Below, piece after piece: positions 1 to 5,842 of a DNA stretch of 8,983 nucleotides (its first letter is position 1; each line of letters begins with the position of its first letter). Origin of the DNA: a bacterium (GTDB lineage Bacteria; Chloroflexota; Dehalococcoidia; Tepidiformales; Tepidiformaceae). Under the pieces are notes generated by a model that worked only from the letters and a program-made list of their open reading frames with translations, did no database searches and was not told the DNA's origin. A program made the translations under genes and the position numbers. The stretch is from assembly GCA_945861295.1 (NCBI GenBank), contig CAMAUF010000061.1, positions 1-8,983 of the forward strand, given 5' to 3'.

Positions 1-2
1 CG

Positions 3-110
3 GTGCTCCTCGCCGTGGCTGCGATCGTCCTCATCCGCTTCAGCCCCAACAGCGCCTGGCTGGTGCTCGGTGGGGCGGCGGCCGGGTTGGCCTATCGCGC
101 CCTCACCTGA
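3..110 (+). CDS. chrA: C-terminal end of a membrane protein, probably chromate transporter ChrA (5' end outside window)
   Basis: Only the last 35 codons and the TGA stop (108-110) are inside the window. The visible peptide is two hydrophobic stretches (VLLAVAAIVLIRF and AWLVLGGAAAGLAY) separated by a short S-P-N-S turn, ending in RALT. This is the end of a polytopic inner-membrane protein. The pattern of a hydrophobic helix, Arg-Phe, a short polar turn with Asn, then a Gly/Ala-rich helix at the very C-terminus resembles the last helices of CHR-family chromate transporters, which export chromate. That family call rests on recognition of a short tail and is tentative; other multi-pass transporters could look alike. 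The 3' end overlaps by 8 nt the convergent CCA-transferase gene, so there is no separate terminator region between them. Confidence 0.5.
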   Translation: MLLAVAAIVLIRFSPNSAWLVLGGAAAGLAYRALT

Positions 111-1440
111 GCATCCGCCGCGCGACCCGTTCCGCCGCCTCCTTATCACCAGGGGCAAGGTCGCCGTCGAGCACGAGCGCGCTCAGACGCGCTTTGACGG
201 GCTTAATCCACGGCCCCGGCGCGCGCCCGAAGATCCGGACGAGGTCGTCGCCGCTGAGCGGGCTTTCGCCACGCAGGGCAGCCGCGTCTTCGACCGCGAT
301 CCGGGCCGCCAGGGCTGCCAGCGCGTCGTGGTAGGCAGCATCGTCGTAGGTGTGGCTGGCGTTGTCGGCGCGCTTCAAGGCCACCAGGTCCGGCCACATG
401 CCCTCGCTCCGCGCCATGAACCGACGCACGCTGCGCCGGTCGAGGTTGGGCCGGTCCATGTGCCGGCGGACGAGGAGCGCCACGGCCCGCGTCTCCGCCT
501 TCGCGACCTTGAGCCGGCCAAGCAGGCCTTCAGCGAGGTCCGCCCCGACGGTTTCATGCCGGAAGAAGCCCCATTCGCCATTCGTCTTGGTGTGGCGGAC
601 GTAGGGCTTGCCGAGGTCGTGGAGGAACGCTGCCCACCTGCGGACGCGGCCTTCTGGGCCAGAGGGGCCGATCGCCGCCACGGTCGCCACGGTATGGCCC
701 CAAACATCAAAGCGATGGAAGCGGTTCTGCTCGCAGCCGACTATGGGCGCCAACTCCGGCAGGACGACCGCGAGCGCGCCCGTCTCCGCGAGCGCGCCCA
801 GACCGGCCGCGACCGCCCGGCCCTGCAACAGACGGTCGAGCTCGGCGGTGACGCGCTCTTGCGATAACGTCGCCAATAGCCCCGCCGTCTGGCGCATCGC
901 TTCTCGGGTCTCCGGTTCGATGGCGAAGCCGACTTCGCTGGCGAAGCGGATGCCCCGGAGAATCCGCAGCGGGTCCTCCGTAAAGCGGCGTACGGGCTCG
1001 CCCACGGCGCGAATCAGGCGCGCCTCGATATCGGCGGCGCCTCCGAACAGGTCCAGCACGCGGCCCGTGGCCGTGTTGCGCGCAAGGGCGTTCATGGTGA
1101 AGTCCCGCCGGGCGAGGTCTTCCTCAATCGAGGCGCCAAAGGTGACATCCGGCCAGCGGGTACCGTCGCTGTACGCATCGCCGCGGAACGTCGTCACCTC
1201 GCTCCAACGCCCGTCCAGCCGCACGCCGATCGTGCCGAAGTGCCGTCCGACCGTCTGAACGGAGCGTCGAAGGCCGCGTGCGATCGCTTCCGTCTGGTCC
1301 GGCGTGGCGTCGGTCGCGAAATCTTCGTCGCGCCCCGGGACGCCGAGGAGTTCGTCGCGCAGCGCCCCGCCGACCGTCCAAAGCTGATGGCCAGCGACCA
1401 CGAACGCGCTGAGGAAAGCCTCACGCTGGCCGGCGCTCAT
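103..1440 (-). CDS. cca: CCA tRNA nucleotidyltransferase / poly(A) polymerase family protein with HD domain
   Basis: The product is 445 aa and belongs to the class II nucleotidyltransferase family, which adds or repairs the 3'-terminal CCA of tRNAs in the cytoplasm from CTP and ATP. Motifs appear in the expected order. GGALRD at about 24-29 is followed by the catalytic Asp pair D38/D40 (RDED) and ATDATP. RRDFTMNALA lies at 111-120, RAVGEPVRRFTEDPLRILR at 144-162 and the ERVTAELDRLL helix at 195-205. A C-terminal HD domain carries H248/H249-region residues, HD at 274-275 in FLHDLGKP, and further His at 295 and 327. Length is normal for the HD-containing type. The chosen start is the ATG at 1438-1440, whose first bases overlap the Nudix stop (ATGA). 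The reading frame stays open 50 codons upstream, but those residues are Arg-rich out-of-frame Nudix sequence. CCA-adding, A-adding and poly(A) activities cannot be told apart by eye. Confidence 0.93.
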   Translation of the reverse strand: MSAGQREAFLSAFVVAGHQLWTVGGALRDELLGVPGRDEDFATDATPDQTEAIARGLRRSVQTVGRHFGTIGVRLDGRWSEVTTFRGDAYSDGTRWPDVTFGASIEEDLARRDFTMNALARNTATGRVLDLFGGAADIEARLIRAVGEPVRRFTEDPLRILRGIRFASEVGFAIEPETREAMRQTAGLLATLSQERVTAELDRLLQGRAVAAGLGALAETGALAVVLPELAPIVGCEQNRFHRFDVWGHTVATVAAIGPSGPEGRVRRWAAFLHDLGKPYVRHTKTNGEWGFFRHETVGADLAEGLLGRLKVAKAETRAVALLVRRHMDRPNLDRRSVRRFMARSEGMWPDLVALKRADNASHTYDDAAYHDALAALAARIAVEDAAALRGESPLSGDDLVRIFGRAPGPWIKPVKARLSALVLDGDLAPGDKEAAERVARRMLR

Positions 1441-1907
1441 GGTTGCGTGGGCTCGCCACGGGCACGCGCGGCGGCGCGCACCGTGCGGGCGACCTCTTCG
1501 GCCAGCGCGATCGCGTCCTCGGGGACGCCCTTCGCGGCGAGCGTGGCCCGATCGAGAAAGCGGGCGACGAACGCCTCCGGCGTGTACCACCGGGCAACGG
1601 CGTGCTCAGCATTGAGCACGACAGCCGCCCCGTCTGGGCAGCGGGCGTTATAGACCAAGGAGTGAGCGGTGGTGGCGCCGTCGCGGGTGTAGGTCATCAC
1701 GTCGGCCAGGGCCAAAGCGCCGGGATCGAGCAGGATGCCAGCCTCTTCGCGCAGTTCCCGGACGGCGGCTTCGGCGGGCCGTTCGCCCGCCTCCAGGCGG
1801 CCCCCAGGAAGAAACCAGCCCCCCGAGGAGAAGCCCGAAGCCCGCTTCATGACCAGGATTTCGTCCCCCCGCCAAAGCGCTACGGCCGCCGAGAGTTCAA
1901 AGTCCAC
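1437..1907 (-). CDS. Nudix hydrolase
   Basis: The product is 156 aa and is a single-domain Nudix protein, a family that hydrolyses nucleoside diphosphates linked to another moiety. The Nudix box is perfect (G-x5-E-x7-R-E-L-R-E-E-A-G-I), from the Gly of PGGRLEAGE to the Ile after EEAG, about residues 36-58. It is preceded by the usual WRGDEILVMKR strand and the GGWFLPGG lead-in. The catalytic REEAG acidic residues are all present. The substrate cannot be named; Nudix sequences of this general type include ADP-ribose pyrophosphatases and MutT-like enzymes. I chose the GTG at 1905-1907 rather than the in-frame TTG two codons earlier, because GGAGG lies exactly 6 nt before the GTG but directly abuts the TTG. 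The stop overlaps the start of the downstream cca gene (ATGA), which implies co-transcription and translational coupling. Confidence 0.92.
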   Translation of the reverse strand: MDFELSAAVALWRGDEILVMKRASGFSSGGWFLPGGRLEAGERPAEAAVRELREEAGILLDPGALALADVMTYTRDGATTAHSLVYNARCPDGAAVVLNAEHAVARWYTPEAFVARFLDRATLAAKGVPEDAIALAEEVARTVRAAARARGEPTQP

Positions 1908-1913
1908 GTCCAA

Positions 1914-1918
1914 CCTCC
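1914..1918 (-). promoter_or_regulatory. Shine-Dalgarno GGAGG deciding the Nudix start
   Basis: The minus strand reads GGAGG, then TTGGAC, then GTG. The spacing is 6 nt to the GTG codon (1907-1905) and 0 nt to the alternative TTG (1913-1911). This favours the GTG as the initiation codon. Confidence 0.7.
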
Positions 1919-2078
1919 GTGCTACAACCTGGGTCTCCGATCGAAAGTGTACCGCTCCCGTGCGGCGGGCATCGCACGGAGGCCAAACGGTTGCAAGTCA
2001 AGCTCTTTCCCGCCTGGCCTCTGCGAAACACGGCCCGAGTGCCGAAGCTCAAAGGAACCATCCCTCGCGGGGGACCCG

Positions 2079-2846
2079 ATGAAACGTCTTGCCCATGCCC
2101 CTATGGCGAGCCGCGCGACTGTACCCAACAGCCCGCGCCTCACTCAGCGCTTCCCAGGCGAGTTCGGCCTTGGCGGGCTCGCGCTCACCGGCCTCACTTT
2201 CGCCATCTTCGGTGCTCCGGCAGCCTTGCCAGTCGCGGCGTGCGCCGGCCTGGCGCAGCTGATCTGGCTCCGCAATGGCCAGCGTGATGCCGTCGGCCAG
2301 GCGGCGCGCGGCGGCCGTGGGCGATGGAGTCGTGCGCGACCGTCCGAACTCGCGCACGAACGCGCCGCCCTGCCCCCGGCGGAGAGCTTCCAGGATCCCG
2401 AGACCGGGCTCTGCAACTTGCGGCAGTTCGCGGCCGATTTCGCGGATTTGGTCGCGGCCAATCAGTCATTCTCCGTCGTGCTGCTTCAGGCCCGCGACGC
2501 GGAATACCCCGAAGCCCAGTTCGATGCCGATACATCCGTCGTCGCCGCCGACCAGCTTGCGGCGACGGCCTGCGCGGAGCACATCTTCGCTCGCGTTGCC
2601 AACCGCAGCTTCGCGATCCTCCTCGCGGGAACCGGCAAGAGCGCCGCGAGCGCGTACATGGAGCGCTGCCGGCGGCGCTTCGACGAGGTCCCGGTCGAGG
2701 TCGAAGGTCAGGAGTTCCTGCTCACCCTCGCCGGTGGAGTCGCCCAATACGACTCCACCATGCGGGACTTCTCGTCGCTCCTGCGCGCCGCCGCCCAGGA
2801 TCTCGCCGTGCGGGACGGTCGCTGGCCTTCCGCGCGGGCAGCTTAG
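2079..2846 (+). CDS. Membrane-anchored protein with degenerate (catalytically dead) GGDEF domain
   Basis: The product is 255 aa. A hydrophobic segment at about residues 30-64 (LGGLALTGLTFAIFGAPAAL onward to LIWL) would form one or two membrane helices, followed by an Arg-rich cytoplasmic linker (about 65-100). Residues 105-250 follow the diguanylate cyclase fold: DPETGLCNLRQF at 106-117 matches the DxLTGLxNRRxF entry motif, and LTLAGGVAQYD at 215-225 matches the SxGVA strand. The signature itself is lost. In register with R-x-G-G-D-E-F the protein has R172-V-A-N-R-S-F178, and the metal-binding Asp region reads VVLLQARDA. It should therefore not make c-di-GMP; degenerate GGDEF domains usually act as binding or signalling modules, but which applies here is unknown. 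The start is the ATG at 2079 with a GGGGGA ribosome-binding site 4 nt before it. The frame is open far upstream, but only as out-of-frame Nudix sequence. It is transcribed divergently from the Nudix-cca pair. Confidence 0.8.
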   Translation: MKRLAHAPMASRATVPNSPRLTQRFPGEFGLGGLALTGLTFAIFGAPAALPVAACAGLAQLIWLRNGQRDAVGQAARGGRGRWSRARPSELAHERAALPPAESFQDPETGLCNLRQFAADFADLVAANQSFSVVLLQARDAEYPEAQFDADTSVVAADQLAATACAEHIFARVANRSFAILLAGTGKSAASAYMERCRRRFDEVPVEVEGQEFLLTLAGGVAQYDSTMRDFSSLLRAAAQDLAVRDGRWPSARAA

Positions 2847-2877
2847 GGTGCGTCACAAGTCGCAATCAGTACCGCGA

Positions 2878-2906
2878 CAGCACGGAGCGTCTGAACGGGC
2901 GTGCTG
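2878..2906. repeat. Inverted repeat CAGCACG / CGTGCTG with 15-nt loop
   Basis: Perfect 7-bp arms lie at 2878-2884 and 2900-2906, about 30 nt after the stop of the degenerate GGDEF gene. A smaller GTCGC/GCGAC pair sits just before it (2859-2863 and 2874-2878). There is no T-run after either stem, so this is a weak transcript-end hairpin or a possible operator for the downstream otsA region rather than a standard intrinsic terminator. The remainder of the 2847-3018 gap shows nothing else recognisable except the -10 element before otsA. Confidence 0.3.
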
Positions 2907-3005
2907 GCTGCGAACGCCTCACTTGGATGGGTAACTTCCTGACGCTCCCTGCCCGGCGGACCGGCCGCCATCCGGCGCCGAAAGTAGCCGAACGAGTGCT
3001 CGCCC

Positions 3006-3011
3006 TATACT
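3006..3011 (+). promoter_or_regulatory. -10 element TATACT of a probable leaderless otsA promoter
   Basis: TATACT differs from TATAAT at one position and ends 7 nt before the otsA ATG (3019). This places the predicted transcription start at about 3018-3019, on the start codon itself. No Shine-Dalgarno-like sequence precedes the ATG, unlike most other genes in the window. No convincing -35 is visible 16-18 nt upstream (the bases there read AGTAGC or shifted versions). Leaderless genes with a -10 box just upstream of the ATG are known from Deinococcus and Actinobacteria, among others. Confidence 0.5.
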
Positions 3012-3018
3012 GGTTGCC

Positions 3019-4470
3019 ATGCGAGGGCCTACCGCCGCCTTGATCCTGGCGAATCGCGCCTTTGTCGACCACGACGACCCGGATTGCGGCCTGGCCGCGC
3101 CGGCCCCGAGCGGCGGCGGCCTCCTCACCACCTTGCGCCCCGTCATCGCGCCCTGGGATGGTGGCGCCGGCACGACCTGGATCGGCGCCGGCCGCGGCCC
3201 CTTCGACCGCCACTTCGTGGACGCCGAAGGCTACGAGACGATCGAAACCCGCGGCGGGCCGCTCCGCCACCGCCGCCTCTTCTTCGACGATGCCACCTGG
3301 ACATCGCACTACGCGTTCGTCTCGAACGGCTTCTTCTGGCCGTTGCTGCACCTTGTGCGCGCCCCGTTGCACCGCCTCGTCCCGTACTATCCGGCGCCCG
3401 CCACGCCCAGCCCCGAAGCGTGGGCCGGGTATGAACGTGTTAACACCGCCTTCGCCGAGGCCGCCCTCCAAACGAGCGGACAGCGGACCTGTTGGGTGCA
3501 CGATTACCAACTCGCCCTCGTCCCGGCCTTGCTGCGTCAGGGCGGCTTTGCGGGGAGGGTCGGCTTCTTCCTGCACACCCCGTTCCCGGACCTGGACATC
3601 GCGCTCGACGCCGCCGGGCCCGAGGGCGCTCCCGCCTTCCGTCGCTTCGTCAAGGGCATCCTCGGTGCGGACCTTGCCGGCTTCCAGACAGCCGCCGACC
3701 GCGACCGCTTCGCCGCCGCCGCCGGACGGCTGGGCGCGACGGCCACCGGCGACGGCCTCACCTTCGAGGGCCGCCGCCTTCTCCTCGGCGTTCACCCGGT
3801 CGGCATCGACCCGCAAGATGTCGAAGCCGCGTTGGCGGGGCAGGCCGACGTTCCCACGCAAGGGCCGCCACTCGTCGCCGGCCTCGAACGCTGCGACTTC
3901 ACCAAGGGCATCCCGGAACGACTCGCAGCGGTCGCTCGCGGCTTTCGGGCCGGCCTGCAGTTTCGCTACGAAGGCGTGGCCGCGCCCACGCGCCTCGGGG
4001 TCGCCGCCTACGAACATCTGGCCCAAGCCATCGATGCGGCCGCGCGTGTAGCGGCATCCACAGCCGGGCCCGGCCAATCCTTTCGCCATACCCTCGCCGC
4101 GCATGCCTGGCCCGACGTGGTCTCGCTGCAACGGGCCGCGTCGGTCATTTTCACTTCCTCGCTAGGCGATGGCATGAACCTGGTGCCCCTGCAGGGCGCG
4201 ATCGCCCAGGCCGGCCGGCCACTGGAAGCGCGCGGCGTATTGATCACCGGTCGCGATGCCGGCCTGGCCCACTGCTACAGCGGGTTCGAACGCGATGGCC
4301 TGATCTCCGTCGACCCGCTCGACCCGGACGCGATGTTCCGGACGCTCAAAGACGCCGTCGAAGGCGCCCTGCCCCGCATCAGCGACCGCCTCATCGCGGC
4401 CGTCCGCGCCCGTGACGCCCAAAGCTGGGCGACTAAATTCCTCTCCGACCTGGAGGCGACCCCATGCTAA
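3019..4470 (+). CDS. otsA: Trehalose-6-phosphate synthase (GT20 family), divergent at the nucleotide-ribose site
   Basis: The product is 483 aa, the usual bacterial OtsA length. GT20 enzymes transfer glucose from an NDP-glucose to glucose-6-phosphate, giving trehalose-6-phosphate in the cytoplasm. Counterparts of the E. coli active-site residues are visible: R13 (ANR), GGGL at 32-35, W54, Y98 and W107 (SNGFFWP), D162 in HDYQL, H186 in FFLHTPFP, GFQT at 221-224, R291 and K296 (LERCDFTKGIPER), R325 (APTR) and D384 in DGMNLV. Odd points: DGMNLV is followed by PLQG instead of AKEY, so Q392 replaces the Glu that binds the nucleotide ribose (E369 in E. coli), and HDYHL has become HDYQL. The C-terminal domain before DGMN is several residues shorter than in E. 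coli OtsA. Overlap with otsB by 7 nt (ATG inside the end of otsA) indicates an operon. A related GT20 activity such as glucosylglycerol-phosphate synthesis is possible, but the OtsB partner favours trehalose. Confidence 0.88.
   Translation: MRGPTAALILANRAFVDHDDPDCGLAAPAPSGGGLLTTLRPVIAPWDGGAGTTWIGAGRGPFDRHFVDAEGYETIETRGGPLRHRRLFFDDATWTSHYAFVSNGFFWPLLHLVRAPLHRLVPYYPAPATPSPEAWAGYERVNTAFAEAALQTSGQRTCWVHDYQLALVPALLRQGGFAGRVGFFLHTPFPDLDIALDAAGPEGAPAFRRFVKGILGADLAGFQTAADRDRFAAAAGRLGATATGDGLTFEGRRLLLGVHPVGIDPQDVEAALAGQADVPTQGPPLVAGLERCDFTKGIPERLAAVARGFRAGLQFRYEGVAAPTRLGVAAYEHLAQAIDAAARVAASTAGPGQSFRHTLAAHAWPDVVSLQRAASVIFTSSLGDGMNLVPLQGAIAQAGRPLEARGVLITGRDAGLAHCYSGFERDGLISVDPLDPDAMFRTLKDAVEGALPRISDRLIAAVRARDAQSWATKFLSDLEATPC
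4452..4456 (+). promoter_or_regulatory. Shine-Dalgarno GGAGG of otsB inside otsA
   Basis: GGAGG lies within the last codons of otsA, with 7 nt to the otsB ATG at 4464-4466. This strong site supports the ATG start and shows that otsB is translated from the same message, in contrast to the SD-less otsA start. Confidence 0.75.
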
Positions 4471-5252
4471 GTCTCGAATACGTCGAACAATTCCGGAAGC
4501 TCGCGGCGGCGCGCGGCCCGCTCCTCATCGCCACCGACCTCGACGGCACGCTCGCGCCAATCGTCGACAACGCGGCCGACGCCCGGCCTCCGGCCTCCAC
4601 GCTCGCCGTCCTCGACAGGCTGGCGACCGTGGCGAAGGTCGCGATCATCACCGGACGCGACCTCAACACGGCCCGCCGCATGATCCCGTGCGAGGGCGTC
4701 ATCGTCATCGGCAGCCACGGCCTGGAGCCCTCGTTCGAAAACGACCTCCTGCCCGGCGTCGACCGTGTCCGGCTCAGCGCCGCCCTTGAGCGGATCGAGC
4801 AGCGCGTCATCTCAGCCGTGCCCAGCGCCTTCCTCCACGTCGAACGAAAGGCGATTTCGACGGCGTTCCATTATCGCCAGACGCCGGAGCTCGAATACCA
4901 GCTCCGCGCCGCGCTCGAAGACCTGTCCGCCGACCTCCGGCTGCGCGAGGGCCGGATGGTCTTCGAAGTGCTGCCAAACGCTCAGGGCGGCAAGGACCTC
5001 GCCCTCAACGCGCTCGTCCGCCACGTCAAATGCCGCGCCTTGTTATGCATGGGCGACGATCAAACCGACGCCGCCATGTTCAAGGCGGCGATCGGCTTAG
5101 CGAAAACGCAGGCCTTGCATATCCTGCTGGCGGGCGTGAGTGGCGGCGCCGAAACCCCGCCGGACATCGCCGAACTCAGCGACGTCTTCCTGCGCTCGAC
5201 CGACGAAGCCCGCGAGGCTCTGGAAACACTGGCGCGCGCGCTGGGGGCCTAG
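4464..5252 (+). CDS. otsB: Trehalose-6-phosphate phosphatase (HAD superfamily)
   Basis: The product is 262 aa. It removes the phosphate from trehalose-6-phosphate to release trehalose, the second step after OtsA. All HAD motifs are present: the nucleophile and acid/base Asp pair in D25-L-D27-GTL, motif II T63 in IITGRD, the substrate-side GSHGLE (83-88) and ERKAISTAFHYR (127-138) segments typical of the trehalose-phosphatase cap, K177 in GGKDLAL, and the Mg-binding GDDQTD at 197-202. The length is typical of the family and the domain looks intact and functional. It overlaps otsA by 7 nt with a strong Shine-Dalgarno sequence inside otsA. Its TAG stop (5250-5252) is separated by one base from the stop of the convergent gene at 5254, inside the palindrome GCCTAGGC (5247-5254). 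No separate terminator is visible. Trehalose made by this pair would serve as a stress or desiccation protectant; that role is general knowledge of the pathway, not shown by the sequence. Confidence 0.93.
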   Translation: MLSLEYVEQFRKLAAARGPLLIATDLDGTLAPIVDNAADARPPASTLAVLDRLATVAKVAIITGRDLNTARRMIPCEGVIVIGSHGLEPSFENDLLPGVDRVRLSAALERIEQRVISAVPSAFLHVERKAISTAFHYRQTPELEYQLRAALEDLSADLRLREGRMVFEVLPNAQGGKDLALNALVRHVKCRALLCMGDDQTDAAMFKAAIGLAKTQALHILLAGVSGGAETPPDIAELSDVFLRSTDEAREALETLARALGA

Positions 5253-5253
5253 G

Positions 5254-5802
5254 CTATGACTGCGGGGGACCCGGACGGTCGGCCCGAGGCACGTAGAGCT
5301 CGAAGTCGCTGTAAGGGTGGAGGCGCACGCTCTCCGCGTGGCTGGCGGCGCCGGCGCCCACTCTACCTTTTACTGGCCGACCGACGACGGCAACTCCCAT
5401 CTGAGCCAACGCACTTAAAGCATCGTACCTACTTCGCACCCGCCACTCTGGCTCCCGCCCGTCGCGAAGGAGAAGTCGAGCCGATGTAAAGACCCAGAGG
5501 ATGAGCCGCGTGTCTTCGGCTGATGCTTCCAAGAGCCTTTCGCCGTCTGGTGTGAGGGCCTTGGGCACCAGGAACCTGCCGACGTTGACGCCTCGGAGGA
5601 CCCAATTGAACGTCAAGGAACGACCGTCGGGCGAGAGGTAAGCGTCGATGTGATCATCTTCGACTGGGTCGTGGATGCTCACGCCGGCAAACTCTTCGGC
5701 GACATGGTGCGCGACGGCGTCCACCAAAGGCTCCGGCCTCTCAATGTGGTCGCTGAGTCGGTTGCGGAGCACTCTTAGCCACAGTTCGGGCATCTCGGAC
5801 AT
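5254..5802 (-). CDS. Hypothetical protein, 182 aa, second gene of a low-GC pair
   Basis: I do not recognise this protein. It starts with ATG (5800-5802) preceded by GGAG with 7-nt spacing (5810-5813), so translation is well supported. It has no signal peptide or membrane helix. The N-terminal third is an amphipathic, charged helical region (WLRVLRNRLSDHI, LVDAVAHHVAEEF). The middle looks beta-rich with a D-x-H-I-D-A-Y-L segment (49-56) and the strand LTFNWVLRGVNVGRFLVP (63-80). Residues 98-112 (TRLILWVFTSARLLL) are a hydrophobic strand or helix. The C-terminus is Pro/Arg-rich and probably disordered. Codon and base usage are less GC-rich than in the trehalose genes. It lies 40 nt downstream of the 295-aa gene on the same strand with no hairpin between them, so the two are probably one operon. 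Its stop is one base from that of convergent otsB. Confidence 0.7.
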   Translation of the reverse strand: MSEMPELWLRVLRNRLSDHIERPEPLVDAVAHHVAEEFAGVSIHDPVEDDHIDAYLSPDGRSLTFNWVLRGVNVGRFLVPKALTPDGERLLEASAEDTRLILWVFTSARLLLRDGREPEWRVRSRYDALSALAQMGVAVVGRPVKGRVGAGAASHAESVRLHPYSDFELYVPRADRPGPPQS

Positions 5803-5842
5803 TGGTCAGCTCCAGCTTCTTACTATTCTTCGACGCGGGCGC

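Noticed and set aside
1441..1590. 50-codon N-terminal extension of the CCA-adding enzyme
   Set aside because: It is out-of-frame Nudix coding sequence, Arg-rich, and the family begins just before the GGxxRD motif. The ATGA overlap gives a better start.
1946..1951. Minus-strand TACACT as -10 box for the Nudix-cca operon
   Set aside because: The hexamer matches TATAAT at 4 of 6 positions and is well placed before the start, but no TTGACA-like -35 is found at 16-18 nt. It is not strong enough to list.
1443..2078. Upstream extension of the degenerate-GGDEF reading frame
   Set aside because: The extension is antisense to the Nudix gene and has no protein-like pattern. The ATG at 2079 has a ribosome-binding site and is followed directly by the membrane segment.
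2951..2969. GGCGG-ACCGG-CCGCC hairpin upstream of otsA
   Set aside because: A 5-bp GC stem is expected often in DNA of this composition, and it has no T-run or link to a known element.
2866..4131. 421-codon minus-strand open frame antisense to otsA
   Set aside because: Gly/Arg/Ala-rich low-complexity translation with no recognisable motif. It lies wholly opposite a clear GT20 gene and is a typical shadow frame of GC-rich DNA.
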